From the NCBI GenBank assembly GCA_035649275.1, contig DASRJW010000134.1, positions 62,001-126,000 of the forward strand: a DNA stretch of 64,000 nucleotides, given 5' to 3'. The notes beneath the pieces were generated by a model. That model was not told where the DNA came from, did not search any database, and worked only from the letters and a program-made list of their open reading frames with translations. This stretch comes from Candidatus Krumholzibacteriia bacterium. Its GTDB lineage: Bacteria; Krumholzibacteriota; Krumholzibacteriia; G020349025. The position numbers and the translations under genes were made by a program. This document shows positions 10,889 through 20,031 of this stretch, piece after piece. Position 1 is the stretch's first letter; every line of letters begins with the position of its first letter.

Positions 10889-12322
10889 TCAGGATTCCCC
10901 CGGCAAGGGTCCGAGGGCGGCGCGCATCTCCGGCGCCAGCAGCACGCCCGTCACCGCGGGACGGTCGACGAGATAGCGGCGGGCGGTGCGCAGGATGTCC
11001 TCCCGCGTCACCTGTCGTACGCGCTCCACATAGGTCTGGTGGTAGTCGAGATCCGCCACCGCCCACCAGTAACCGACGGTGTGCACGTGCTCCGAGGCGC
11101 GTTCGCGCTCGTAGATGTGTCCCACCTCCAGCTGATTCTTGGCGCTCTGCAGCTCCTCGTCGGTGAAGGCGTCGGGCGCGCCGAGGTGCTGCAGCTCGTC
11201 GAGGAGCGCTGCGTGCGCCGCCTGGAAGCGTTCGGGCTCGGTGCGCAGCTGCACCTGCAGCGGACCGGTATAGCGCAAGGTGTGATAGCCGAGTGCGGCG
11301 CTGGCGCACAGGCCGGTGTCCACCAGCCGGCGGTAGAATCTGGAGTTGCGTTGCCCGGTGATGGCGGAGAGCACGTCCGCCGCGTAGGTCGCGACGCGGT
11401 CTTCGTCCACGCTGGGACCGTGCTGGGCCCGGAGCAGCGTCACCGCTTGCACCGGCTTCTCCACCACGACGGTGGACGGTACCTCGAGCGGCGGGTGCGC
11501 CGGGATGGGATGGGCGACAAAGGGATCCGGTCCCTGCGTCCAATCGCCGAACACCACCTCCGCCTGGGCGCAGACGTCGTCGAACTCCACGTCCCCCGCC
11601 ACCAGCAGGGCGCTGTTGTTGGGCAGGTAATAGCGCAACTGGATGGTGCGCATCTTCTCCGGCGTCGCGGTGGCAATCACCTCGCGGCTGCCGATGACGT
11701 TCTTGCGTGTATAGTGGTGGTGCCAGAGCCGCTTGTGCACCGCCACGTGCAGGTGGAACTCCGGATCCGCTTCGGCCCGGTCGTATTCCCCGAGGACGAC
11801 GACCCGCTCCCGCTCCATCTCGTCGGCGCGGAAGAGCGGGGTGCGGATGGCGTCGTTCATGAACTCCAGACCGGCGCGCAGATTGCGCCGGTGCAGGGTG
11901 AAGAAGTAGTTCACCCGCTCCTCGCTGGTGGTGCCGTTCCACTCCATGCCGAGCTCCCGCGCCCGGCGCAGGTAGGCTTCCTGGTCCGGGATGCGGGCGT
12001 TGGCCTTGAAGAACATGTGCTCGTACAGGTGCGACAGGCCGTCGAACTCCTCCGTCTCGGTATAGGCGCCGTTCTTCACGTCCATCTCGATGGTGACGAG
12101 GGGTACGGCGGGGTTGCGCAGCACCAGCACGGTGAGACCGTTGCCCAGGCGGGCGCGTTGCAGACCGTCCCCCGCCGCCGTGCCGTGCCCGCCTCCCGGC
12201 GCACTGCCGCGCGGCACGCCTGCGCCTCGGGACAGGGGTTGCAAGAGCACCTCCAGGCTGAGCCGCTCTCGGCGTTCGGCGCCGGGTCTCGGGCGTCCGG
12301 CGCTTGCGTTCGGTGCCGGCAC
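10889..12322 (-). CDS. M16 family zinc metallopeptidase (catalytic subunit)
   Basis: The 477-residue protein carries the inverted zinc motif HLYEH (H98, E101, H102), followed by the substrate-shaping LGMEWNGTTSEERVNYFF and the distal zinc glutamate region ERVVVLGEYDRAEADPE. It should cleave peptides or proteins as a heterodimer with the next gene product. The GTG start at 12322 follows an in-frame TAG and has no clear signal peptide and no strong ribosome-binding site, so both start and localisation are uncertain. A first in-gene alternative would shorten the non-conserved N-terminal 50 residues. Confidence 0.87.
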   Translation of the reverse strand: MPAPNASAGRPRPGAERRERLSLEVLLQPLSRGAGVPRGSAPGGGHGTAAGDGLQRARLGNGLTVLVLRNPAVPLVTIEMDVKNGAYTETEEFDGLSHLYEHMFFKANARIPDQEAYLRRARELGMEWNGTTSEERVNYFFTLHRRNLRAGLEFMNDAIRTPLFRADEMERERVVVLGEYDRAEADPEFHLHVAVHKRLWHHHYTRKNVIGSREVIATATPEKMRTIQLRYYLPNNSALLVAGDVEFDDVCAQAEVVFGDWTQGPDPFVAHPIPAHPPLEVPSTVVVEKPVQAVTLLRAQHGPSVDEDRVATYAADVLSAITGQRNSRFYRRLVDTGLCASAALGYHTLRYTGPLQVQLRTEPERFQAAHAALLDELQHLGAPDAFTDEELQSAKNQLEVGHIYERERASEHVHTVGYWWAVADLDYHQTYVERVRQVTREDILRTARRYLVDRPAVTGVLLAPEMRAALGPLPGES

Positions 12323-12352
12323 GCGGTCATCATGCCGGCGCCTGGCGGACGG

Positions 12353-12829
12353 CTAGAACAAGATGTGAGCACCGAGCTGGGCGGTGAGGAAACGCGTCAC
12401 CGTGTCGTCGCCGCCGAACTCGAACACCAGGGGAAAGATGTGGACCTCGAAGTTGAGGTGGTCCGTCAGCGGGTGCGAGGCGCCGAAGAGCAGGCCCACG
12501 GTGGACAACGAGGTCAACTCCCCAGCCTCGACCGCCGAGTTCGTGTGCAGGGAGTATTCGGCCCCGACGTGCAGGATGGTGTTGCCCGCCATCGCCGGGC
12601 GCAGGGCGCCGCGGATGAGCCAGCTGAACTGGGTCTCGCCGTCGGCTTTCAGACCGACGCCCGTTTCCACCAGGTAATCGTCCCCCTGCATCAGCAAGGT
12701 CACCATGTCGAACCCCCCGGCACCCGGCCGGGTGTAGCCCACTCCGACTTCGAAGGCCGTCTGGTACTGGCTCTGCGCCTGCGCCGCACCAGCGAGCATC
12801 ACCACCGCGATCACGATCCACTTCTTCAT
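12353..12829 (-). CDS. Small exported protein, outer-membrane beta-barrel-like
   Basis: The 158-residue product has a textbook signal peptide (MKKWIVIAVVMLAGAAQAQ). It then shows alternating strands such as FEVGVGYTRPG, LVETGVGLKADG, ILHVGAEYSLHT and HLNFEVHIFPLVFEFGG, and ends with the phenylalanine of AQLGAHILF. A C-terminal aromatic residue and amphipathic strands suggest a small outer-membrane barrel. I do not recognise the family. It lies 30 nt upstream of the M16 pair on the same strand, so it may head that operon. A ribosome-binding site AAAGGACGAGAG precedes the ATG. Confidence 0.7.
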   Translation of the reverse strand: MKKWIVIAVVMLAGAAQAQSQYQTAFEVGVGYTRPGAGGFDMVTLLMQGDDYLVETGVGLKADGETQFSWLIRGALRPAMAGNTILHVGAEYSLHTNSAVEAGELTSLSTVGLLFGASHPLTDHLNFEVHIFPLVFEFGGDDTVTRFLTAQLGAHILF

Positions 12830-12950
12830 CGCTCTCGTCCTTTCGTCGGGTCACGGCGTCGTCCGCCGCCGCACAGGTTAGTGGAACCCCCGTGCTCCTG
12901 GGAACCACGAACATGCCGCGCCACTCCGGCGCCCCACGGGCGGTGAGGCG

Positions 12951-14255
12951 GTGCAGTTCGAGCGCCACTGGCGGCAGGTGTCCTGGGCCGTGCTCGACAA
13001 GAGCTTGCCGCTCGTCTTCGGCGTTGGCTTCATGCTCCTCGTGGTGCGCGTGCTGCCGGCCGGCGAGCTCGGCTTGCAGGCGATCGCCAGCACTCTCCTC
13101 CTCACCGCTTCGCAGCTGCTGCGCTTCCTCTTTCTCGTGCCCCTGACCAAGGTGGTGGCCGAGGGCACCGAACCGGTGCGCGTCGCCGCCACCGGGGCGT
13201 CGCTCTACGTCCTGGCCAGCGCTGGCGTGGCGCTCGGTCTCGTCGCCGGGCGTGAACTCTGGGCGGGGCTCTTCGCCAAACCGGCTCTGGCCGCGGTGCT
13301 GCTGCCGAGCGCGGTGCTCCTCGCCGTCGGCAGCGCCCGGGACGCGGTGAGCGCGACGCTGGAAGGGGAGAGGCGCCTGCAGCGGCTGTTCTGGCTCGAT
13401 GCGGCCTACTACGCCGTGGCCCTCGGCGCTCTCGGGTTCTGGCGCTGGTCCGGCGTGGCGCGGACGGCGACCATGATCCAGTGGACCCAGGCCGCCGCCG
13501 CCAGCGCCGGCTCGCTCCTGTCTGTCGTCTGCGCCTGGCGTGCCCTCGCCGCGCGGCCCGGCCGCGCCCAGGTGGCGCGGCTCGCCGGTTTCGGGCGCTA
13601 CTCGTTCGCCACCGGTCTCGGCACCACGGTGGGCCAGCAGGCCGATGCCCTCCTCGCCGGCGCCCTCATGGAGCCCAGCGCGGTGGCCTCGTATCACGTG
13701 GCGAAGCTCTTCTTCCGCGTCTTCAACATGCTGGCCCAGGCGATCAGCCAGGTGCTCATGTCGCTGGTGTCGAAGCTGCACGCCGCGGGGCGTGCCCGCG
13801 ACCTGCGCGTGCTCTACGAAAAGAGCGTCTGCTTCCTGCACCTGGCTCTGCTGCCGGTGCTGGTCTTGTTGCTCCTGCTGGCGCCGCAGGTGTATGCCCT
13901 CTTCTACGGCCCGCGCTACACCGACAGCATCCCGGTGTTCCGGATCCTCACCGCGAGCGCGCTCTGCTTGCCCTTCGCCAGCGTGGGCAGTCCGTTTCTG
14001 TTGGGGTTGGGACGGCTGCGGAGCCTGCTCGCGATCACCTGGATGGGCACGATCCTCGGCATCGCGCTGGCATGGCTCTGGATCCCGCACTACGGGCCGA
14101 GCGGCGCCGCCCTGGCGGTGCTGGTCGCCGCCGTCTTCGGCATGGTGGCGCGCACCGTGGCGCTGCAGCGCCAGCTGGGTTTCACCCTGCGCGATGTGGC
14201 CTGGCGCACCCGGGATGCGGTGGCGTTCGTACGGCGCCATCTGCGTTTCTCGTGA
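12951..14255 (+). CDS. Polysaccharide flippase (Wzx/MATE-like, MOP superfamily)
   Basis: The 434-residue integral membrane protein has about 12 hydrophobic segments and features of lipid-linked oligosaccharide flippases. These include the N-terminal WAVLDKSLPLVFGVGFMLLVVRVL, the loop GTTVGQQADALLAG, VASYHVAKLFFRVFNMLAQAI, and the C-terminal LALLPVLVLLL and FYGPRYTDSIPVFRIL. Such proteins move undecaprenyl-linked sugars across the inner membrane. Translation starts at GTG. The downstream acyltransferase at 14927 fits a surface-polysaccharide role. The gene is divergent from the 12829 gene with a 121-bp shared upstream gap. Confidence 0.82.
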   Translation: MQFERHWRQVSWAVLDKSLPLVFGVGFMLLVVRVLPAGELGLQAIASTLLLTASQLLRFLFLVPLTKVVAEGTEPVRVAATGASLYVLASAGVALGLVAGRELWAGLFAKPALAAVLLPSAVLLAVGSARDAVSATLEGERRLQRLFWLDAAYYAVALGALGFWRWSGVARTATMIQWTQAAAASAGSLLSVVCAWRALAARPGRAQVARLAGFGRYSFATGLGTTVGQQADALLAGALMEPSAVASYHVAKLFFRVFNMLAQAISQVLMSLVSKLHAAGRARDLRVLYEKSVCFLHLALLPVLVLLLLLAPQVYALFYGPRYTDSIPVFRILTASALCLPFASVGSPFLLGLGRLRSLLAITWMGTILGIALAWLWIPHYGPSGAALAVLVAAVFGMVARTVALQRQLGFTLRDVAWRTRDAVAFVRRHLRFS

Positions 14256-14269
14256 AGCGAGCCGGCAGC

Positions 14270-14298
14270 TTGAAGGAACGCCTGCCGGTGGTTACCAT
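14270..14298 (+). promoter_or_regulatory. Promoter before the 14348 gene
   Basis: TTGAAG (14270-14275) and TACCAT (14293-14298) are separated by 17 bp, with a predicted start near 14305. This gives the 14348-15406 pair its own transcription, independent of the flippase. Confidence 0.65.
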
Positions 14299-14347
14299 CG
14301 ACCCCGTCCGCATTCCACTCGGCCCGCCGCCTTTCCGTGGAGACAGC

Positions 14348-14905
14348 GTGAAGCCCCCGGCCATTCTCATCGACGACCCCGACGCCAACGAGCACTACGA
14401 TCTCCGCGGCACCCTCGCCGGCTGGGCGCCCGGCCTCATCGCCGTGGTCGAGCCGCTGGCCGCCGCTTCCGGGGCCGACGCTGGGCCCGAGAGTGGCGCC
14501 CCCGCTGCTCCCGCCGGAAAGAGCGACTCCGACACCACCCGCGCCCTCAAGAGCGCTCGGGTCCGCTATCGCATGGAAGCGAAGGCGACCGCAGCGCGAG
14601 AGTTCGACGTCGCCGAAGGGCCGGTCGTGCTCCGCGCCCTCGCCTCGCCCCTGCTGATCGTGGCCTTCGTTTCGCCCCGCACCTTCCCGCTGCTGGTGGC
14701 GCTGGGACAGCACCAGGCCAGCCGCGCCTGGCTCCGGGTCGGGATCACCGGCGTGGCCATGGACCATCCGTACAACCTGGCGCGCAAGCTGATCATGGAG
14801 GGCGCCATCGCCTATCACGAGCACACGCGCACGCTGGAGAAGGTGCTCTGCCGCCGGTTGCAGCTCATGGTCGCGTCCCATGCCGAGCGCCAGCACACCT
14901 CCTGA
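14348..14905 (+). CDS. Hypothetical protein
   Basis: The 185-residue product starts at GTG 14348, seven bases after a GGAGA ribosome-binding site and downstream of the promoter at 14270-14298. The N-terminal half is polar and low-complexity. The second half has a hydrophobic stretch (LLIVAFVSPRTFPLLVALG, about residues 100-118) followed by GVAMDHPYNLARKLIMEGAIAYHEHTRTLEKVLCRRLQ cut into helices, with several His residues. I see no known motif. It sits between a flippase and an acyltransferase, so a role in surface-sugar assembly is possible but unproven. Confidence 0.55.
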   Translation: MKPPAILIDDPDANEHYDLRGTLAGWAPGLIAVVEPLAAASGADAGPESGAPAAPAGKSDSDTTRALKSARVRYRMEAKATAAREFDVAEGPVVLRALASPLLIVAFVSPRTFPLLVALGQHQASRAWLRVGITGVAMDHPYNLARKLIMEGAIAYHEHTRTLEKVLCRRLQLMVASHAERQHTS

Positions 14906-14926
14906 GCCGAGGCAGAGGGAGCCCGC

Positions 14927-15406
14927 ATGACCTTCCAGAACATCGCGCCGGACGTGAAGCTGGGCCGGGACGTGAAGATCTTCTCCTTCGTCAACCTCTA
15001 CGGTTGCAGCATCGGTGACGGCACCAAGGTCGGCTCCTTCGTGGAGATCCAGAAGAACGCGAGCATCGGTCGCAACTGCAAGATCTCGAGCCACACCTTC
15101 ATCTGCGAAGGCGTCACCATCGAGGACGACGTCTTCATCGGCCACAACGTCTCCTTCATCAACGACAAGTATCCCCGCGCCACCGCCAGCGGCCGTCTGC
15201 AGACCGAGGCGGACTGGTCGGTGCAGCCCACCCGGGTGTGCGCCGGCGCCTCCATCGGCACCAGTTGCACCATCCTCTCCAACGTGACCATCGGCCGGAA
15301 CACCATCATCGGCGCCGGCAGCGTCGTCACCCGCGACATCCCCGACGGCGTCGTCGCCGCCGGCAACCCTTGCCGGGTGCTCCGTCCCTTGACCGCCAGC
15401 GAGTAA
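14927..15406 (+). CDS. Left-handed beta-helix (hexapeptide) acyltransferase
   Basis: The 159-residue protein is built of isoleucine-patch hexapeptides (LGRDVKI, IGDGTKVG, IGRNCKISS, IEDDVFIGHN, IGRNTIIGAGSVVTRDIPDG) and ends with the family signature AGNPCRVLR. It resembles WlbB/WbpD-type acetyltransferases that N-acetylate amino sugars on nucleotide carriers with acetyl-CoA. VSFINDKYPRA is the loop that carries the asparagine and nearby residues in that group. Size and ending are complete. It follows the 14348 gene by 21 nt with a GAGGGAG ribosome-binding site. Confidence 0.82.
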   Translation: MTFQNIAPDVKLGRDVKIFSFVNLYGCSIGDGTKVGSFVEIQKNASIGRNCKISSHTFICEGVTIEDDVFIGHNVSFINDKYPRATASGRLQTEADWSVQPTRVCAGASIGTSCTILSNVTIGRNTIIGAGSVVTRDIPDGVVAAGNPCRVLRPLTASE

Positions 15407-15411
15407 GGGTC

Positions 15412-15441
15412 TTGCGGCGCCGGCGCCGCCCCGGCTAGAGT
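15412..15441 (+). promoter_or_regulatory. Promoter of the amidohydrolase operon
   Basis: TTGCGG (15412-15417) and TAGAGT (15436-15441) are separated by 18 bp. Transcription would begin near 15448, leaving an 84-nt leader before the first amidohydrolase ATG. Confidence 0.6.
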
Positions 15442-15531
15442 GAAGGCGATCCCCCGGCTGCTGCGCTTCCGCGCGCGTTTCCGACGTCGCTGCGGCGGCG
15501 CGATCGCCGTCTCCACCCTCGAGGTGAAACC

Positions 15532-17208
15532 ATGCCGCGGCTCGGTGGCCCGAGGCGCGCTGCCTGTCTGGCGCTCGGCCTGCTCGCGCTCTGGGGCGCT
15601 GCTGCGGCCGCCTTCGAGGATCGCACTCCACGCGTCCACGCCCTGGTGGGGGCCCGGGTCGTGACGGGCCCGGGGAAGGTGCTCCCGAAAGCCACGGTGG
15701 TCGTTCGGGACGGTGTCATCAGCGCCGTGGGCGACGTCCAGCCTCCCGCCGACGCCCGCCTCTGGGATCTGCGCGGGCGGACGGTGTACGCCGGTCTCGT
15801 CGAACCCTTCTTCGATCCCGAGGCGGGCAAGAAAGACAGCCCGCCGCCGCGCGGCCGCCGCGGCGCCGACGAACCCGCCCGCCCCGCTCCGACCGACGCG
15901 AGCGGCGTGCGGCATCCGAACCCCAAGGTGCGCGCCGAAGAGCGGATGGCGGAGAAGCTCAGTCTCGACACGAAGACGCTAGAGGACTTGCGCCGGGCCG
16001 GCTTCGTCACCGCCCACCTCGTCCCCAGCCAGGGAATCTTCCGCGGTCAGAGCGCCGTGGTGGCGCTCCGGCCAGGGGTGCCGCGCGAGCAGATCCTGCG
16101 CGCCGATGCGGCGCAGATCGTGGCTTTCGCTACGGGCGGTTGGGAGGAACGCAACCGCACCGAGTATCCCGCTTCGCTCATGGGCGCCGTGGCCCTGGTG
16201 CGCCAGACTTTCCTCGATGCCCGCTGGGCGCGGGAAGCGCGGAAGCAGTACGACGCGGCCCAGGCCGGCATGGAGCGACCGCAGACGAACCTCGCCATCG
16301 ATGCCCTGGAGGCGGCGCTGCCTCCTTCCGGCTCCATGCCGGTGTGGATGCTCACTGCCGACGTGCTCGGCACGCTGCGCTGCGCCGCCCTCGCCCAGGA
16401 GTTCGACCTCCACGCCGTCCTGGTGGGGAACGGCGAGGAGTACCAGCAGCTCGAGCAGGTGCGCGCCACCGGACTCCCGGTGGTGTTGCCGCTCCAGTAC
16501 CCTGCGCCACCCGCTTTCGCCGACGCCGACGAGGCACTGGACGTGGAGCTGGACGTGCTCCGGCATTGGAATGCCGCCCCCAGCAACGCGGCGCGGCTGC
16601 ACGCTGCCGGCATCCCCTTCGCGTTCACCTCCCATGACCTGGAGAAACGCAGCGATTTCCGCGCCCGCGTCGCTCGCGCCATCGAGAACGGTCTGCCGGA
16701 GCCGGCAGCATTGGCCGCTTGTACCACCGTCCCGGCGCGCTTCGTCGGCATGGAGGACCAGCTCGGCAGCATCGAGCGCGGCAAGCTCGCCAGCTTCACC
16801 ATCACCGATGGCGACCTCTTCGCCGAGAAGACCCATGTACTCGAGGTCTGGGTGAACGGCGATCGCTACGAGGTGCAGGAGGAGAAGCCCACCGACTTCG
16901 CGGACCTGGCCGGGAACTGGCGGGTGCTCGCCGGCAGCGGCGAGAAGCCGGTCAAGGAATGGCGTCTCGAGCTCGTGGGCAACGAGTGGACCTTGCGCGG
17001 CAAGCTCCTGGATGCGGACGGCCGCGAGGTGCCGCTGCAGACCCTCCGCTGGCAGCAGGGGGAACTGCTGCTGCAGTCGAGCGCCGGCGAGACCTTACGC
17101 CTGCGTCCGGAGAAGAAAGTGCTGCGCGGTACCTGGAAGCAGCCGGATGGACAGGAAAACGCGCTGGAGGCCAAGCGCCCCGAGCCGTCGCAGGAAGGAG
17201 GCTTCTGA
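15532..17208 (+). CDS. Exported amidohydrolase-family protein lacking the HxH metal motif
   Basis: The 558-residue protein has a signal peptide (about 1-27) and the imidazolonepropionase-like amidohydrolase layout: HALVGARVVTGPGKVLPKATVVVRDGVISAVG at the N-terminal beta-sandwich, and EDQLGSIERGKLASFTITDGD at the end of the barrel. The first barrel strand reads YAGLVEPFFDPE where active enzymes have a His-x-His metal site. A C-terminal beta-rich extension of about 110 residues (DFADLAGNWRVLAGSGEKP...) follows. The missing metal ligands suggest it is not a normal hydrolase. Its stop overlaps the next start (TGATG). Confidence 0.8.
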   Translation: MPRLGGPRRAACLALGLLALWGAAAAAFEDRTPRVHALVGARVVTGPGKVLPKATVVVRDGVISAVGDVQPPADARLWDLRGRTVYAGLVEPFFDPEAGKKDSPPPRGRRGADEPARPAPTDASGVRHPNPKVRAEERMAEKLSLDTKTLEDLRRAGFVTAHLVPSQGIFRGQSAVVALRPGVPREQILRADAAQIVAFATGGWEERNRTEYPASLMGAVALVRQTFLDARWAREARKQYDAAQAGMERPQTNLAIDALEAALPPSGSMPVWMLTADVLGTLRCAALAQEFDLHAVLVGNGEEYQQLEQVRATGLPVVLPLQYPAPPAFADADEALDVELDVLRHWNAAPSNAARLHAAGIPFAFTSHDLEKRSDFRARVARAIENGLPEPAALAACTTVPARFVGMEDQLGSIERGKLASFTITDGDLFAEKTHVLEVWVNGDRYEVQEEKPTDFADLAGNWRVLAGSGEKPVKEWRLELVGNEWTLRGKLLDADGREVPLQTLRWQQGELLLQSSAGETLRLRPEKKVLRGTWKQPDGQENALEAKRPEPSQEGGF

Positions 17209-18695
17209 TGGGCCTGTCGCTTCGTGGGCGCCCGTCGCCTCGCGTCGGTGTCGGCGTCCTGGCGCTCGCAGCGCTTGCGGCTGTCGCCGCCGTGGCCTCC
17301 ATGGCGGTCGACGCCACGGCCGCCGAGAACGCCTGGCCGCCGCTGCCTGAACCGGCCCCGCGTGCCGTCCTCATCCGCGGCGCCACCGTCTGGACCTGCA
17401 GCCCGCAAGGCATCCTGGAGAACACCGACCTTCTCGCCGTGGGCGGCAAGATCGTGCGCCTCGGCAAGAACCTGCAGGCTCCGGCGGATGCCGTCGTGCT
17501 CGAGGCGAGCGCGAAACACCTCACCCCTGGCCTCATCGACTGCCACAGCCACTCCGACATCGTGGGCGACGTGAACGAGTTCACCAACTCCTGCACGGCG
17601 GAGGTGCGCGTCGCCGACGTGGTCAACAGCCGTTCCATCGCCCTCTACCGCGAGCTGGCCGGCGGTCTCACCTGCGCCAACCAGCTCCACGGTTCGGCCA
17701 ACGCCATCGGCGGACAGAACGCCGTCATCAAGCTGCGCTGGGGGGAGCCGCCGCAAGGCTTGCTCTTCGCCGACGCGCCGCAGGGGATCAAGTTCGCCTT
17801 GGGCGAGAATCCGAAGCGCGCCAACTGGTCGACGGCGACCGATCGTTATCCCAAGACGCGCATGGGGGTGGAGCAGGTCATCCGCGAGCGTTTCCTGGCG
17901 GCGCTGGATTACGAGCGCGCCTGGCAGGAGTACGAGGCGAACAAGAGCCGGAAGGGCGTGGTGCCGCCGCGCCGCGACCTGCAGCTCGATGCCCTCGTCG
18001 AGATCCTGCGCGGCCGCCGTCTGGTGCACGCCCACTCCTACCGGCAAGACGAGATCCTGATGCTGCTCCGCCTAGCGGAGGAGTTCGGCTTCCGCGTCGC
18101 CACCTTCCAGCACGTGCTCGAGGGCTACAAAGTGGCCGACGAGCTGGCTCTCGCCGGTTCCGGTGCCTCTTCCTTCAGCGATTGGTGGGCCTACAAGTTC
18201 GAGGTCTACGATGCCATCCCCTACAACGGCTCTCTCATGGCCGAACGCGGCGTGGTGGTGTCCTTCAACTCCGACAGCTCCGAGCTGGCGCGCCGCTTGA
18301 ACTGGGAGGCGGCGAAGGCCGTGAAGTACGGGGGGACGTCCGAAGCGGACGCGCTCGGCTTCGTCACCGTGAATCCGGCGAAGCAGCTTGGGGTCGACGC
18401 CCGCGTCGGTTCCCTCGAGGTGGGGAAGGACGCCGATTTCGTCCTCTGGAACGGCAATCCGCTCTCCACCTACTCGCTCTGCGAGCAGACCTGGATCGAC
18501 GGCCGGCGCTACTTCGACCGCGCCCGGGATCTGCAGGCCCGGGAAGCGATGCTGCAGGAGCGTGAAACCCTGCTCACCAAGGCCGAAGCAGCGCGGAAGA
18601 AGGACGAAGCCAAGGGCAAGGGTGACTGGAGACCTTCCTACCTGGAATCCCAGGAGCACGACCATTCTTGTGCCGCCGAGGAGGTGCGACCATGA
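17208..18695 (+). CDS. Exported metal-dependent amidohydrolase
   Basis: The 495-residue protein has a signal peptide (about 1-40) and an intact amidohydrolase core. The metal motif is CHSHSD, and the later ligand candidates are HAHSYR, TFQHVLEG and the aspartate of SFNSDSSE. The closing sandwich is LGVDARVGSLEVGKDADFVLWNG. It is likely a periplasmic hydrolase of cyclic amides or small peptides, but the substrate cannot be read. It is the only member of the three-gene operon with the HxH motif. GGAAGGAGG precedes the ATG, and both ends overlap neighbours (TGATG, ATGA). Confidence 0.85.
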   Translation: MGLSLRGRPSPRVGVGVLALAALAAVAAVASMAVDATAAENAWPPLPEPAPRAVLIRGATVWTCSPQGILENTDLLAVGGKIVRLGKNLQAPADAVVLEASAKHLTPGLIDCHSHSDIVGDVNEFTNSCTAEVRVADVVNSRSIALYRELAGGLTCANQLHGSANAIGGQNAVIKLRWGEPPQGLLFADAPQGIKFALGENPKRANWSTATDRYPKTRMGVEQVIRERFLAALDYERAWQEYEANKSRKGVVPPRRDLQLDALVEILRGRRLVHAHSYRQDEILMLLRLAEEFGFRVATFQHVLEGYKVADELALAGSGASSFSDWWAYKFEVYDAIPYNGSLMAERGVVVSFNSDSSELARRLNWEAAKAVKYGGTSEADALGFVTVNPAKQLGVDARVGSLEVGKDADFVLWNGNPLSTYSLCEQTWIDGRRYFDRARDLQAREAMLQERETLLTKAEAARKKDEAKGKGDWRPSYLESQEHDHSCAAEEVRP

Positions 18696-20020
18696 AGAGA
18701 GCCTTCCTCTCAGGTCTTTCCGTGGCTGCGCTACTCGCCGCCTCGGCGGTTCCTCTTCCCGCCGCCGATCTCGTTCTGCTCGGCGCCACCGTGCATCCGG
18801 TGAGCGGGCCCGAGATCCCCGACTGCACTCTCATCGTAGAGGGGACGACGATCACCGCCCTCGGCCGCGGCCTGGCGGCGCCGCCCGGCGCCCCCGTCCT
18901 GGACGTGGCCGGCCTGCACGTCTACCCGGCCCTCCTCGATGCCAACACCGTCCTCGGTCTGGTCGAGGTGAGCAGCGTTCCCGGTACGGTGGACATCAGC
19001 GAGATGGGGGACATCAATCCCAACGTGCGCGCCGAGGTGGCCATCAATCCGGAGTCGGAGATCCTGCCTGTCACCATGGCGAACGGCATCCTGAGCGCGA
19101 TGATCGCGCCGCGAGGCGGCACCATCGCCGGCACGGCGGCGGTCATCCGGCTCTCGGGCTGGACGTGGGAGGACATGACCATCGCTTCGCCCGTGGGGCT
19201 CGTGATCAACTGGCCCGACATGCGCGTGCAGCGAGGACCCAACGCGCGCCCGGAGGAAGAGCAGATCGAGCAGCGCGACGGGCGCCTGCGGGAGCTGCGC
19301 GCCGCCTTCGCCGACGCCCGAGCTTACGTGCAGGCGGTGGGCGCCGAGGGCACCCGGGGGATTCCGGTGCACGACCGGGACCCGCGCTGGGAAGCCATGC
19401 GGCCCGTGCTGGACGGGAAGATCCCGGTGCTGGTGGCAGCGGACGACATCCTGCAGATCCGCGCCGCTCTCAAATTCACCGAAGAGGAGAAGCTGCGCCT
19501 GGTGCTGCTGGCGAATGGCGATGTCTGGCGTGTGGCACCCGAGCTCGCGGCGCGGCACATTCCGGTCATCCTCGGGCCGACGCACGAGCTGCCGTCGCGC
19601 CGCTGGGAGCCCTACGACGAACCCTTCACCGTCGCCAAGAAACTGCACGAGGCGGGGGTGCGCTTCTGCTTCTCCTACGGCGCCAGCGCCTTCAGCGCCG
19701 CCCACGCCCGCAACTTGCCCTATCAAGCGGCGATGGCAGCGGCCTACGGCCTGCCCAAGGAAGAAGCGTTGCGAGGCGTGACGCAGTACGCCGCCGAGAT
19801 CCTCGGCGTCTCCGATCGACTGGGGACGCTGGAGCCAGGGAAAGAAGCCACCTTCATCGTCACCGACGGCGACCCCCTGGAGATCCGCACCCAGGTGAAG
19901 CGAGCCTTCATGGCTGGTCGCGAGATCGATCTGCACACGCGGCACACGCGCTTGTACGAGAAGTACCACGCCCGGCCGCGCCCGGCGGCGAACCTGGAGC
20001 CCGCCGCGGCGCAGCGCTGA
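18692..20020 (+). CDS. Exported amidohydrolase-family protein lacking the HxH metal motif
   Basis: The 442-residue product has a signal peptide (MKRAFLSGLSVAALLAASAVP), an N-terminal sandwich LVLLGATVHPVSGPEIPDCTLIVEGTTITALG, and the C-terminal LGVSDRLGTLEPGKEATFIVTDGDPLEIRT. Where the metal site belongs it reads YPALLDANTVLG, so the two histidines are gone. It is related to the 15532 protein, and both could act as partners of the intact 17208 enzyme. The ATG follows GAGGAGGT and overlaps the previous stop in ATGA. Confidence 0.8.
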   Translation: MKRAFLSGLSVAALLAASAVPLPAADLVLLGATVHPVSGPEIPDCTLIVEGTTITALGRGLAAPPGAPVLDVAGLHVYPALLDANTVLGLVEVSSVPGTVDISEMGDINPNVRAEVAINPESEILPVTMANGILSAMIAPRGGTIAGTAAVIRLSGWTWEDMTIASPVGLVINWPDMRVQRGPNARPEEEQIEQRDGRLRELRAAFADARAYVQAVGAEGTRGIPVHDRDPRWEAMRPVLDGKIPVLVAADDILQIRAALKFTEEEKLRLVLLANGDVWRVAPELAARHIPVILGPTHELPSRRWEPYDEPFTVAKKLHEAGVRFCFSYGASAFSAAHARNLPYQAAMAAAYGLPKEEALRGVTQYAAEILGVSDRLGTLEPGKEATFIVTDGDPLEIRTQVKRAFMAGREIDLHTRHTRLYEKYHARPRPAANLEPAAAQR

Positions 20021-20031
20021 GCGACCCCCGC

